In this document: piece by piece, positions 1 to 8,210 of the stretch
Layout: each line of letters opens with the position of its first letter
Numbering within the stretch: the first letter of the stretch is position 1
Origin: an uncultured Caulobacter sp.
GTDB taxonomy: Bacteria; Pseudomonadota; Alphaproteobacteria; Caulobacterales; Caulobacteraceae
Length of the DNA stretch: 25,867 nt
Assembly: GCA_937991555.1 (NCBI GenBank)
Contig: CALKHU010000129.1
Coordinates: 1 to 25,867 of the forward strand
Direction: 5' to 3'
Notes under the pieces: model-generated
What the model was told of the DNA's origin: nothing
Databases searched by the model: none
What the model saw: the letters and a program-made list of their open reading frames with translations, nothing else
Translations under genes and position numbers: made by a program

Positions 1-461
1 TCCTGGTGTTCATGGTGCTGGCCTACGGCCTGCTGTTCGGCGGCATTTCGGTCATCGCCCTGGTTGTCAACGGCCTGCTGATCATCGCCGCGATGAGCTT
101 CACCCAGGCGACGCTGACACTGCCAGGCATCGCCGGCCTGATCCTGACCCTCGCCGTCGCCGTCGACGCCAACGTGCTGATCTATGAGCGCATGCGCGAC
201 GAACTGCGCGCCGGGCGGCCGGTGCTGTCGGCCATGGAGGCGGGCTTCTCCCGCGCCATGGAGACGATCATCGACGCCAACCTGACGACGCTGATCGCCG
301 CCGCCATCATGTTCTTCTTCGGCGCCGGGCCGGTGCGGGGCTTCGCCTGGACGCTGTCCATCGGCGTGTTCACCTCGGTCCTGACGGCGGTTCTGGTCAC
401 CCAGGTGCTGCTCGGCGTCTGGTACCGCACGGCGCGTCCCAAGACGCTGCCGATCGCGTGA
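1..461 (+). CDS. secD: SecD, C-terminal part (5' end outside window)
   Basis: Protein translocase subunit SecD, an inner-membrane RND-like protein that with SecF and YajC uses the proton-motive force to help SecYEG-exported proteins finish translocation. Only the last ~150 residues are present; reading frame 3 is open from the first base. The visible part is the C-terminal membrane bundle, including the hallmark DANVLIYERMRDE segment after a hydrophobic helix and a later glycine-rich helix pair (FFFGAGPVRGFAWTLSIG). The stop at 459-461 is followed after 10 bases by secF, so the two are co-transcribed. The family assignment is firm; nothing can be said about the periplasmic P1 domain, which lies outside the window. 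Confidence 0.96.
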   Translation, partial: LVFMVLAYGLLFGGISVIALVVNGLLIIAAMSFTQATLTLPGIAGLILTLAVAVDANVLIYERMRDELRAGRPVLSAMEAGFSRAMETIIDANLTTLIAAAIMFFFGAGPVRGFAWTLSIGVFTSVLTAVLVTQVLLGVWYRTARPKTLPIA

Positions 462-471
462 GGTCCATCCC

Positions 472-1488
472 ATGACATTCTGGCCTCTCATCAAGATCCT
501 GCCGGTCAAGACCAACTTCCGGTTCGTCGCCTTCGCGAAGTTCGCCGGCGCCCTCTCGATCCTGCTCGCGATCGGCTCGCTGGCGGCGGTGCTGATCCCG
601 TTCAAGGGGCCCTGCGCGGGCCTCAACTGCGGCATCGACTTCACCGGCGGCACGGTGCTGGAGTTCACCACGTCGCCGGCCGCGCCGCAGGGCTCGACCG
701 CCGCGCCGACCGGCGGCCGGCAGATCCCGCTCGAGACCGTTCGCAGCGCCCTCGAGGGCAAGGGCCTCGGCGACGTCCAGGTGCAGGCCTACGGCGACGG
801 CTCGGCCGCCATGGTCCGCTTCGAGACCAAGGCCGGCGAGAACGCCAACGCCGTGAAGAGCGACGTCCGCGCCACGCTGCAGAAGGCGCTGCCGGACATC
901 CGCTTCACCAACGACGCCACGGTCGGCGCAAAGGTGTCTGGCGAGCTGTTCACCAGCGGCCTCACGGCGCTGCTCGTCGCGATCGGGCTGATGCTGGTCT
1001 ACATCTGGTTCCGCTTCGAGCTGCAGTTCGGCCTCGGCGCGGTCGTGGCGCTGTTCCACGACGTTCTGCTGACCTTCGGCCTGATCGCCGTCACCCGGAT
1101 GGAGTTCAGCCTGACCACCATCGCCGCGATCCTGACGATCATCGGCTACTCGATGAACGACACCGTCGTCGTGTTCGACCGCCTTCGGGAGAACCTGCGC
1201 AAGTACAAGACCATGCCGCTGCGTGAGGTGATCGACCTGTCGATCAACGAAACCCTCTCCCGCACGATCATCACGGGCCTGACGGCCATCCTGGCGCTCG
1301 GCGGCCTCGCGGTCTTCGGCGGCAAGGCGCTGTTCGGCTTCTCGATCATCATGATGTTCGGCATCGCGCTCGGCACCTATTCGTCGATCTACGTCGCTGC
1401 GCCGGTGATCCTGCTGTGGGGCGTCAAGCGCGGGCAGGTCGCCGAGGAAGCCACGCCGATCAAGTTCGGCGCCGCCTCGCGTCCCTGA
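472..1488 (+). CDS. secF: Protein translocase subunit SecF
   Basis: Inner-membrane partner of SecD in the Sec export complex. It is 338 residues long, normal for SecF. Visible order: a first membrane helix at about 22-44, the family motif GIDFTGGTVLEF at about 55-66, a periplasmic segment up to about residue 160, then five membrane helices. Conserved features are NDTVVVFDRLREN (about 225-237) and NETLSRTIITGLT (about 259-271). The ATG at 472 fits the short gap after secD. Its stop overlaps the next gene's start in a TGATG, indicating translational coupling with the Mth938-domain gene. Confidence 0.97.
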   Translation: MTFWPLIKILPVKTNFRFVAFAKFAGALSILLAIGSLAAVLIPFKGPCAGLNCGIDFTGGTVLEFTTSPAAPQGSTAAPTGGRQIPLETVRSALEGKGLGDVQVQAYGDGSAAMVRFETKAGENANAVKSDVRATLQKALPDIRFTNDATVGAKVSGELFTSGLTALLVAIGLMLVYIWFRFELQFGLGAVVALFHDVLLTFGLIAVTRMEFSLTTIAAILTIIGYSMNDTVVVFDRLRENLRKYKTMPLREVIDLSINETLSRTIITGLTAILALGGLAVFGGKALFGFSIIMMFGIALGTYSSIYVAAPVILLWGVKRGQVAEEATPIKFGAASRP

Positions 1489-1850
1489 TGTCCGGCCTCC
1501 GCCAGCCCCCGTCGATCGACGCCTGGGGCGGCGGCGGCTTCCGTGTCGCCGGCTCTTGGCGGCCGGGGTCGCTGCTGATCCTGGAGGACGTCGCGCGGTC
1601 CTGGTCGCCGACGGCGTTGGCGGACCTGACGCTGGAGGACTTCGCCGACGTCCTGGCCCGCCGCGAGGCGGTGGAGTTCGTGCTGCTCGGCACGGGCCTC
1701 GCCCAGGCGCTGCCGCCCCGCGCGGTGCGCGACGGCCTGCGGGCGGCGGGCGTCGGCCTCGAGTTCATGTCCACCGAGGCCGCCGCGCGGACCTACAACG
1801 TCGTCGCCTCGGAAGGCCGCCGCGTCGCCGCCGCGCTGATCGCTGTCTGA
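1488..1850 (+). CDS. Mth938-like domain protein (DUF498 / NDUFAF3 family)
   Basis: Small soluble protein of 120 residues related to archaeal Mth938 and to mitochondrial complex I assembly factor NDUFAF3; the bacterial function is not settled. The family pattern is clear: an N-terminal strand region with FRVAGSWRPGSLLI, a central EFVLLGTG, and the C-terminal block FMSTEAAARTYNVVASEGRR, where the T-x-x-A-x-R-T-Y-N plus E-G-R pattern is diagnostic. The start at 1488 is chosen because it overlaps the secF stop as TGATG and lies immediately before the conserved domain; a longer reading from 1416 runs through secF and is not credible. In known alphaproteobacterial genomes genes of this family are commonly found beside secDF, so co-expression with membrane biogenesis is expected. 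Confidence 0.88.
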   Translation: MSGLRQPPSIDAWGGGGFRVAGSWRPGSLLILEDVARSWSPTALADLTLEDFADVLARREAVEFVLLGTGLAQALPPRAVRDGLRAAGVGLEFMSTEAAARTYNVVASEGRRVAAALIAV

Positions 1851-1936
1851 CCGCGCCGAACGCCGCGTAACGCTTTACCGGCTCACGGGAAAGAGCCTAT
1901 AGCTGACCCCCACGGTAGGAATCTCCAAGGGGTTGG

Positions 1937-2560
1937 ATGATGGGTGCTCTTCTCTCGAATTTCCGCAATACGGTGATCGTCAGCGTCCTGCTCGCGCTGG
2001 TCATGATCTTCGCCTACTCGACCAGCCCGCACGGGCTGGAAGCGACCTTCTGGCAGGCGGTCTTCCGCTGGATGCACACCTTCTTCGGCATCCTGTGGAT
2101 CGGGCTGCTCTACTACTTCAACTTCGTCCAGATCCGCAAAATGCCGGACATCCCGGCCGAGCTGAAGCCGGCGGTCTCGAAGTACATCGCGCCGGAGGCC
2201 CTGTTCTGGTTCCGCTGGGCGGCGCTGGCGACCTGGGTCATGGGCATGGTCATCGCCTTCAACCGTGGCCACGGCTACGCGGTCGAGGCGATCACGCTCG
2301 GCCTGGCCGGCGGCTACGACCCGGCCGCTGACAAGGGCTTCACCATGATCGGCATCGGCATGTGGCTGGCCACGATCATGTTCATCAACGTCTGGGCCTT
2401 CATCTGGCCGAACCAGAAGATCGCCCTGGGCATCGTGGAGGCCGACGCGGACGCCAAGGCCAAGGCCGGCCGCACCGCGATGCTGTTCTCGCGCACCAAC
2501 CTGCTGCTCAGCATCCCGATGCTGACGGCGATGACCATGAACCAGACGCTGTTCGGCTAG
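1937..2560 (+). CDS. PuuD-type (urate hydroxylase membrane domain) integral membrane protein
   Basis: Polytopic inner-membrane protein of 207 residues resembling the membrane domain named after urate hydroxylase PuuD. Visible features: hydrophobic helices at about 11-28, 42-66, 90-112, 138-162 and 183-200; the family stretch RWMHTFFGILWIGLLYYFNF, with a histidine near a membrane face; and WPNQKIALG after the fourth helix. The C-terminal cytochrome c domain of true PuuD is absent, and no purine-catabolism gene is nearby, so urate oxidation should not be assumed. Two adjacent ATG codons (1937, 1940) follow AAGGGGTTGG; either could be the start. The 86 bases upstream separate it from the secDF operon, and a strong hairpin follows the stop, so it looks monocistronic. 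Confidence 0.75.
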   Translation: MMGALLSNFRNTVIVSVLLALVMIFAYSTSPHGLEATFWQAVFRWMHTFFGILWIGLLYYFNFVQIRKMPDIPAELKPAVSKYIAPEALFWFRWAALATWVMGMVIAFNRGHGYAVEAITLGLAGGYDPAADKGFTMIGIGMWLATIMFINVWAFIWPNQKIALGIVEADADAKAKAGRTAMLFSRTNLLLSIPMLTAMTMNQTLFG

Positions 2561-2579
2561 GCCGCGTCGTTCGTTTAGG

Positions 2580-2612
2580 AAAGGGCCCGCCGGGACCGCC
2601 GGCGGGCCCTTT
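2580..2612 (+). terminator. Strong GC hairpin after the PuuD-like gene
   Basis: A perfect 14-bp inverted repeat, AAAGGGCCCGCCGG and CCGGCGGGCCCTTT, is separated by a 5-base loop (GACCG). It starts 19 bases after the stop at 2560. The downstream T-tract is short and interrupted (TTTGTCTT), so it may be a weak intrinsic terminator or a processing/stability stem. It ends only 9 bases before the next ATG. Confidence 0.7.
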
Positions 2613-2621
2613 GTCTTGGAT

Positions 2622-3254
2622 ATGGCCGACGACCTCGACACCACCGTCCGCGAGCACGCGCCCGACCGCTGGCTGTCCAGCCGCTTCGTGGCGGACGCGG
2701 CCGCGCGCGCCGATCTGGTCGCCCTCTACGCGCTGGACCATGAACTGACGCGCATCCCGCGGATCGTGACCGATCCGCTGATGGGCGAGATCCGCATGAC
2801 CTGGTGGCGAGAGGCCCTGGAGGAACTCGCCGAAGGCCGGCCGCCCCGGGCACACCCGGTGCTGCTTGCGATCGCGGACTCACGACTGCCGCCGGTGGCG
2901 CTGGCCGCCCTGGCCGAGGCCCGGCTGGGCGACCTCGATGCGCCGAGGACCGGCGAGGCCCTGCTGAAGCACGTCGACGCCACCGAGGGGCTGGTCATGG
3001 CCCTGGCCGCGCGCCGGCTGTCCGAGGGGGCGCAGGCCGGCCATGTCGTCCACGCCGCCCGGGCGGCGGCGCTGTCGGCGTACGATCCGGCCGCGGCGAC
3101 AGCGGCGCTCGGACCGGCGGCCGCCGAGGTGAAGGCCCTGCCGGTCGAGGCGTTTCCAGCCGTGGCGCACGCCGCCCTGGCCCGGGCCCCGCACGCCGGG
3201 CCGCTGGCGAAGCGGATCCGCGTCCTCCGGGCGGTGCTGACCGGCCGCCTCTAG
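2622..3254 (+). CDS. Short squalene/phytoene synthase family protein (NDUFAF6-like)
   Basis: A 210-residue helical protein of the squalene/phytoene synthase fold. Diagnostic N-terminal pattern: RADLVALYALDHELTRIP, then GEIRMTWWREALEELAEG and HPVLLAI, matching the first half of the family. The aspartate-rich substrate-binding motifs of real prenyl synthases are not visible, and the protein is clearly shorter than the usual 280 residues or more. This resembles the NDUFAF6-like, probably non-enzymatic branch linked to complex I assembly in mitochondria; that role here is inference. The ATG at 2622 is preferred over the TTG at 2616. The gene lies immediately downstream of a hairpin with no room for a normal leader, so it may be leaderless or read through from upstream. 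It converges on trmFO with a 36-base gap. Confidence 0.72.
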   Translation: MADDLDTTVREHAPDRWLSSRFVADAAARADLVALYALDHELTRIPRIVTDPLMGEIRMTWWREALEELAEGRPPRAHPVLLAIADSRLPPVALAALAEARLGDLDAPRTGEALLKHVDATEGLVMALAARRLSEGAQAGHVVHAARAAALSAYDPAAATAALGPAAAEVKALPVEAFPAVAHAALARAPHAGPLAKRIRVLRAVLTGRL

Positions 3255-3290
3255 AGCAGGTTGGCGTCAGACCGGATCGCCAGACGGCGA

Positions 3291-4694
3291 CTATTCCGCC
3301 GCCGCCGGGACCGGCTCCGCGAGCCAGCGGTCGAGGTCGGCGAGGGCGCGTTCGCTCATCAGCCGCTTGCGGGCGCGGCCGCGGTCGCCCGGGTGCAGCT
3401 TGCGGCCCTCGGCGTCCTTCCGCGGCGCCTCGATCGGCGGCAGCAGCCCATAGTTGATGTTCATCGGCTGGAAGCTGTGCTTTCCGCCGTCCAGGTGGCC
3501 GCCCGTGATGTGGGCGACCAGGGCGCCAAGCGCCGTCGTCGCCGGCGGCGTGGCGATCGGTCGGCCCAGCCGCTCTGCGGCGGCGAGGCGGCCGGTGAGC
3601 AGGCCGAGCGCGGCGCTTTCGACATAGCCCTCGACGCCCGTCACCTGGCCGGCGAAGCGCAGCCGCGTGTCGACCTTTAGCCGCAGCTTCTCGTCGAGCA
3701 GGCGGGGGCTGCTGATGAAGGTGTTGCGGTGCAGCCCGCCCAGACGCGCGAACTGGGCGTTTTCGAGCCCCGGGATCATCCGGAAGATCTCGGTCTGGGC
3801 GCCGTGCTTCAGCTTGGTCTGGAAGCCGACCATGTTCCACAGCGTGCCCAGGGCGTTGTCCTGGCGCAGCTGCACGACGGCGTACGGCTTGACGTCCGGC
3901 TGGTGGGCGTTGGTCAGGCCGACCGGCTTCATCGGCCCGTGCCGCAGGGTCTCGCGGCCACGCTCGGTCATCACCTCGATGGGCAGGCAGCCGTCGAAAT
4001 AGGGGACGTTCTCCCAGTCCTTGAACTCCGATTTGGGACCGGCCAGCAGTGCATCGATGAAGGCCTCGTACTGGTCGCGGTCCATCGGGCAGTTGATGTA
4101 GGCGGCGGCGTCGCCGCCCGGGCCTTCCTTGTCGTAGCGCGACTGCCGCCAGGCCTTGCCCATGTCGATCGAGTCGAAGTGCACGATCGGCGCGATGGCG
4201 TCGAAGAAGCTGAGGCTGTCCTCGCCGGTCAGGTCGAGGATCGCCTGGGCCAGGGCCGGGGAGGTGAGGGGGCCCGTGGCGATGATGACGCTGTCCCAGT
4301 CGGCGGGCGGAATGGCGTCGACCTCCTCACGGACGACGGTGACCAGCGGATGGCCGGCCAGGGTCCGGGTGACCTGCTCCGAGAATCCGTCGCGGTCCAC
4401 GGCCAGGGCTCCGCCGGCCGGCACCTGGTGGGCGTCGCCCGCGGCCATGATCAGGCTGTCGCAGCGGCGCATCTCGGCGTGCAGCAGGCCGACGGCGTTG
4501 TACTGCCAGTCATCGGACCGGAAGGAGTTGGAGCAGACCAGTTCGGCGAGGCCGTCGGTCTGGTGGGCGTCGGTGCGCACGCCGTCGCGTCGCATCTCGT
4601 GGAGCACGACGGGCACGCCGGCCCGCGCGATCTGCCAGGTCGCCTCGGATCCGGCGAGGCCGCCGCCGACGACGTGAATGGGCTTGGTGGTCAT
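3291..4694 (-). CDS. trmFO: TrmFO, folate/FAD-dependent tRNA m5U54 methyltransferase
   Basis: Methylenetetrahydrofolate--tRNA-(uracil-5-)-methyltransferase, which makes ribothymidine at position 54 of the tRNA T-loop using methylene-THF and FADH2. It has 467 residues, typical of the family. The N-terminal dinucleotide-binding motif HVVGGGLAGSEA sits at residues 7-18. A conserved cysteine lies in LVCSNSFRSD (Cys54), and a second in YINCPMDRDQYEAF is in the region of the catalytic cysteine. Further conserved blocks include LRQDNALGTLWNMVGFQTK and the C-terminal FQPMNINYGLLPP. The ATG at 4694 places the nucleotide-binding motif at the correct distance from the N-terminus; the longer open frame upstream is antisense to the next gene. 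Presence of TrmFO rather than SAM-dependent TrmA fits alphaproteobacteria. Confidence 0.96.
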   Translation of the reverse strand: MTTKPIHVVGGGLAGSEATWQIARAGVPVVLHEMRRDGVRTDAHQTDGLAELVCSNSFRSDDWQYNAVGLLHAEMRRCDSLIMAAGDAHQVPAGGALAVDRDGFSEQVTRTLAGHPLVTVVREEVDAIPPADWDSVIIATGPLTSPALAQAILDLTGEDSLSFFDAIAPIVHFDSIDMGKAWRQSRYDKEGPGGDAAAYINCPMDRDQYEAFIDALLAGPKSEFKDWENVPYFDGCLPIEVMTERGRETLRHGPMKPVGLTNAHQPDVKPYAVVQLRQDNALGTLWNMVGFQTKLKHGAQTEIFRMIPGLENAQFARLGGLHRNTFISSPRLLDEKLRLKVDTRLRFAGQVTGVEGYVESAALGLLTGRLAAAERLGRPIATPPATTALGALVAHITGGHLDGGKHSFQPMNINYGLLPPIEAPRKDAEGRKLHPGDRGRARKRLMSERALADLDRWLAEPVPAAAE

Positions 4695-4811
4695 GGCGCG
4701 GACAGATAGGCCCGCCGCGCCGCGAGGGGAAGGATGGATCGCTTCGTCACGGTGGCGCGCACCGCCGAGTTGTGGTCCTCTCCGGACGATCGTTCTTCGG
4801 GGGAGGGCCGG

Positions 4812-5735
4812 ATGGCCGCGATCGATATCGGCAGGGCGGCGACGGCGGGCTTCCGCCTCATCGCCCGCAAACCGTTGGCCGTGCTGGCCTGGGCCGGCGT
4901 GCTGTTCGTGGTCGGCGTCCTGCCGGTGGCCGGTCTGGCGAGCGCGTTCTTCGGGGCGATCGCCGAGATGGTCCATGCCGAGGCGGCGGGCCAGGAGCCG
5001 TCGCCCGAGGCGATGTTGCCGATGATGTCGGCGGTCTTCGCCATGCAGCCCATCCTGCTGATCGCCGGCATCGCCGTCCGGGCGATCGTCACCGCGGCGG
5101 TCTTCCGCGCGGTCCTCGAGCCGGGACAGGGCCGCTGGTTCTACCTGCGGCTGGGCGCCGAGGAACTGTGGCTGGCGCTGATGATCGCGGTGATCGGCAT
5201 CCTGCTGTCGCTGCTCGCCTTCCCGGCGGCGCTGGTGATCATGCCGGTGGCCATGATCGGCGCGGTCAGCGCGGAGGGCGATCCCGCCGCGATCATCGCG
5301 CCGACGCTGATCGCCGTGCTCGCCTTCGGGGCGCTGTACGCCTGGGTGCTGGTCCGCTTTTCGATGGCCCTGCCGATGACCTTCGCCCAGCGGCAGTTCA
5401 GGCTCTTCGAGTCCTGGACCCTGACCCGCGGCCACACGCTGCGGCTGCTCGGAGTCGGCGTTGTCCTCGTCGCTATCGTCCTGGTGCTCGAGCTTGTGGT
5501 CGCCCTCGCCTTCGTGGGCATCAGCTTCGCGCTGCACGGCTCCGGCGGCTTCGACGAGGCGGCTGTGACCGCCTTTTTCGCGCAGGACGCCTCGATCTGG
5601 ATGGCCGAACTGGCCCCCTGGGCGATCGGCGTAGCGGTCCTGGGCGCGCTGCTCGGCGCCGTGCTGAGCGCCATCACCATCGCGCCCTGGGCGGACGCCT
5701 ACCGGCAGCTGTCGGGCGCGGAACCTTCGGCCTGA
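4812..5735 (+). CDS. Polytopic membrane protein, paralog 1 of 4
   Basis: Membrane protein of 307 residues, function unknown. About six hydrophobic segments are visible (roughly 24-48, 78-98, 119-150, 162-188, 212-240, 268-292). Two blocks recur in neighbouring genes: FRAVLEP followed by YLRLGAEELW (residues 98-120), and SWTLTRGHTLRLLG (201-214) just before a long helix. The N-terminal GFRLIARKPLAVLAW also has a counterpart in paralogs 3 and 4. Such proteins are sometimes annotated as glycerophosphoryl diester phosphodiesterase membrane-domain-like, but no catalytic domain is present. The ATG at 4812 is chosen because GGGGGAGGG lies just upstream and the residues before it are hydrophilic and unlike the paralogs. 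It is divergent from trmFO with a 117-base gap. Confidence 0.8.
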   Translation: MAAIDIGRAATAGFRLIARKPLAVLAWAGVLFVVGVLPVAGLASAFFGAIAEMVHAEAAGQEPSPEAMLPMMSAVFAMQPILLIAGIAVRAIVTAAVFRAVLEPGQGRWFYLRLGAEELWLALMIAVIGILLSLLAFPAALVIMPVAMIGAVSAEGDPAAIIAPTLIAVLAFGALYAWVLVRFSMALPMTFAQRQFRLFESWTLTRGHTLRLLGVGVVLVAIVLVLELVVALAFVGISFALHGSGGFDEAAVTAFFAQDASIWMAELAPWAIGVAVLGALLGAVLSAITIAPWADAYRQLSGAEPSA

Positions 5736-5820
5736 CCCGCAATTCCTGTCGCCATCAGCCGCGAAGCAGGGTCTAAAGTCGGCTTCAGGAACAGGCGCGC
5801 AAGGACGCGCGAGGGAACGG

Positions 5821-6627
5821 ATGGCGCAGGCGCGTTTCTCGATCCGCACGGCGATCGCGGAAGGCTTCGATTTCTGGCGACAACACTGGCGCAAGGCGGC
5901 CGGGCCGCTGGTCATGGTCGGCTTCGGGCTGATCCTGCGCGCCTCAGGCAGCGTCGGACCGATGATGCTGGGGTTCATGGTCGAACTTCTCGGCCTCTCG
6001 ATGGCCGGAGCGGTCTATTTCCGGATCGCCCTGGCCGGCCATGGCGCCGAGCCGGCGACGGTGAACCGGCCGCTGGGCCTGCAATGGGGGCGGCTCGAAG
6101 GGCAGCTCGTCGCGGTCAACCTGCTGATCGCGGCGATCTACGCCGTGGTCGTCTTCGTCTGCGCGTTCATGCTGATCGCCGTGCTCGCGGGCGCCTCGCA
6201 GGACACGCCGCTGACCACCCTTGACCGCGCCGTGACGCCCGACGAGCTGATGAAGCTGCTGACGCCGGACCAGCTGACGGCCCTGATGACCGGCGCCTTC
6301 ATCGCGATGCTCGTGTGCCTGATGGTCTGGGCGCGACTGGCGATGACCGGCCCCGCAACGGCGGCCAGGCAGTCGGTCAGCGTGCTCAACACGCTGCCGC
6401 TGACCCGCGGGGTCACGTTCCGGCTGGCCGGGCTGTGGCTGCTCGTCCAGGCCCCCGTCATCCTGCTGCAGATGGTCGCCGTGCAGTTCGGCGTCCTGGT
6501 CGGGGATCCCGGCACGGGCGCGGTCGGCAGCCTCGCCGTGGGCCTCGTCGGCGTCTTCTTCGCTACGCCGATCCTGTTCGGCGCGCTCGCCTACGTCTAT
6601 CGGCGACTGTCCGCGGGAGGCGCCTGA
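5821..6627 (+). CDS. Polytopic membrane protein, paralog 2 of 4
   Basis: Membrane protein of 268 residues, function unknown, the most divergent of the four-member set. It begins with a short hydrophilic end and EGFDFWRQHWRKAAG, equivalent to the start of its neighbours, then about six hydrophobic segments (27-42, 46-70, 96-124, 157-178, 201-226, 234-258). The shared block appears as TLPLTRGVTFRLAG at residues 191-204. The R-x-V-L-x-P / LG-x-E block of the other three is not recognisable. A GAGGGA sits before the ATG at 5821. It starts 85 bases after paralog 1, and its stop overlaps the start of paralog 3 in a TGATG, so these two are translationally coupled and their products may act together. 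Confidence 0.78.
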   Translation: MAQARFSIRTAIAEGFDFWRQHWRKAAGPLVMVGFGLILRASGSVGPMMLGFMVELLGLSMAGAVYFRIALAGHGAEPATVNRPLGLQWGRLEGQLVAVNLLIAAIYAVVVFVCAFMLIAVLAGASQDTPLTTLDRAVTPDELMKLLTPDQLTALMTGAFIAMLVCLMVWARLAMTGPATAARQSVSVLNTLPLTRGVTFRLAGLWLLVQAPVILLQMVAVQFGVLVGDPGTGAVGSLAVGLVGVFFATPILFGALAYVYRRLSAGGA

Positions 6628-7493
6628 TGGCCAGGATCCGGCCGCTCGACGCCGCCTTCGAAGGTTTCCGGATCGTGCGCGACCGGCCGCAGCTGATCCT
6701 CGCCTGGACCGGGGTCTACTTCCTCTCGCTCATCGCCATGGTGCTGATCCTGCTGCTGCCGAACCTCGGCACCCTGCAGGCGGCGACGCATGGCGGCGGC
6801 GAGCGGGGCATCGACGAGCTGCTGGCGCGGTTCGGCCCCGGCATCATCCTGGTGCTGCTGATGGCCCTGGTGCTGGTGACGGTCCTTCCCGGAGCCATCT
6901 TCCGGGCCGTGCTGAGGCCGGACGACAGGAGCTTCGCCTTCATCAAGTTCGGCGCCGACGAGCTGCGCATGCTCGGCGTCTACATGATCGTGGTCCTCGC
7001 CTTCTCGGTGACCAGCGCGGTCTACGGCGCGGCGGCGGTGTTCGTGCTGTCGCTGTCGGGCCCGCTGGAGTGGCTGGCGGGGGCGGTGATCACCCTCGGC
7101 GGTCTCGCCCTCCTGGGCTGGCTGTTCGTGCGCCTGTGCCTCGCCGGGCCGGTCGCCGTCGCCGACGAGAAGCTGGACATCCGCAAGGCCTGGCGCCTCA
7201 CCCGCGGCCAGTTCTGGCAGCTGGTGGCCACTCTGCTGCTCAGCGCCGCCTTCTACTTCGCCGTCTTCACCCTGGCCGCGATCGTCAGCTTCCTGATCGC
7301 CGGAATGTTCGGCGGCTTCTCGCTGCTCGGCGAGCTGAGCAGCCCCAGCAGCGCCCAGATCACCCGGTCGGAAGCCATCGGCAGCATCGCGCTGATCGTC
7401 CTGCAGCAGGCGATCTGGACGCTGCTGATCGTGCTGTGGTTCGTGATGTTCTCGGCTGCGCCGGCGCGGGCGCTCAAGCAGCTCGGCGACTGA
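6627..7493 (+). CDS. Polytopic membrane protein, paralog 3 of 4
   Basis: Membrane protein of 288 residues, function unknown. Shared blocks: FEGFRIVRDRPQLILAWTGV (11-30), FRAVLRP followed by FIKFGADELR (92-114), and AWRLTRGQFWQLV (188-200). About six hydrophobic segments are visible. The ATG at 6627 overlaps the stop of paralog 2 (TGATG); the longer frame starting at 6315 is out of register with paralog 2 and lacks any family resemblance, so it was discarded. The stop at 7491-7493 is immediately followed by the stop of the converging glutathione S-transferase gene (TGATCA), leaving no intergenic space. Confidence 0.8.
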   Translation: MARIRPLDAAFEGFRIVRDRPQLILAWTGVYFLSLIAMVLILLLPNLGTLQAATHGGGERGIDELLARFGPGIILVLLMALVLVTVLPGAIFRAVLRPDDRSFAFIKFGADELRMLGVYMIVVLAFSVTSAVYGAAAVFVLSLSGPLEWLAGAVITLGGLALLGWLFVRLCLAGPVAVADEKLDIRKAWRLTRGQFWQLVATLLLSAAFYFAVFTLAAIVSFLIAGMFGGFSLLGELSSPSSAQITRSEAIGSIALIVLQQAIWTLLIVLWFVMFSAAPARALKQLGD

Positions 7494-8108
7494 TCAGGCG
7501 GCCGCGCTCGGCCGCGACGACGCGCGGTCGTGCCACGCGCGCAGCGCCGCCGCCTCTTCAGGCAGTTCCAGGCCGGTGAAGGTCGCGAAGTCGATCGTCG
7601 TCAGGGCGACGATATCGGCGATGGTGAAGGTCCCGCCCGCGATCCAGGGACCGCCCGCGGCCAGCTCGCGGTCCAGCCACCGGCAGGCGGCGGCGTAGGC
7701 GGCGCGGTTGGACTCGCCGAAGTCCCGGTGCTGGGTCAGCAGGGCCGCGGTCAGCGGGTGCGCGTGGCGCCAGAACATGCCGACCGGCGTCATCACCTGG
7801 AACTCGATCCGGCGCACCCACATGTCGACCAGGGCCAGCTCGACGGCGGTCGTCCCGAACAGGGGCGGCGCCGGGTGCATGGCCTCGAGGTAGCGGCAGA
7901 TCGAGACCGACTCGGAAATCGCCGTCCCGTCGTCGAGAACCAGCGTCGGCACCTGACCCAGCGAATTGCGGGCGCGATGGTCGTCCGACTTGTGCTCCCG
8001 TTCGCGCAGGTTGAGCCGGGTCTCGGGGAGGTCGATCCCCTTCTCGGCGATGAACATGCGCACGCGGCGCGGATTCGGAGCCGGATTGCGCTCGCCGTAC
8101 AGGATCAT
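7494..8108 (-). CDS. Glutathione S-transferase family protein
   Basis: Cytosolic protein of 204 residues with the two-domain GST layout. The N-terminal thioredoxin-like domain starts with MILYGERNPAPNPRRVRMFI and continues to VPTLVLDDGTAISESVSICR (about 54-73), where the cis-Pro and the E-S of the glutathione-binding site are seen. The C-terminal helical domain carries the N-capping-box-like FTIADIVALTTIDF (about 161-174). The position that holds a catalytic Ser, Tyr or Cys in many classes is occupied by an Asn/Pro-rich stretch, so the chemistry is unclear and it could be a binding or disulfide-reductase type. The gene is inverted between membrane paralogs 3 and 4. Confidence 0.9.
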   Translation of the reverse strand: MILYGERNPAPNPRRVRMFIAEKGIDLPETRLNLREREHKSDDHRARNSLGQVPTLVLDDGTAISESVSICRYLEAMHPAPPLFGTTAVELALVDMWVRRIEFQVMTPVGMFWRHAHPLTAALLTQHRDFGESNRAAYAAACRWLDRELAAGGPWIAGGTFTIADIVALTTIDFATFTGLELPEEAAALRAWHDRASSRPSAAA

Positions 8109-8210
8109 GTCGCCCCCCGCGGCCTCGCCGCCATTGCCGCCGTAACGGCGTTCTGTTCAACTGCTACCCACCCGTGGCCGGATCGTCCACACCAGTAGAA
8201 GGGAATCTCA

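Noticed and set aside
4695..5978. Upstream extension of the trmFO frame giving a protein of about 895 residues
   Set aside because: The extra part is antisense to membrane paralog 1, has low-complexity His/Asp/Arg-rich composition typical of a GC-rich shadow frame, and the trmFO nucleotide-binding motif fixes the start at 4694.
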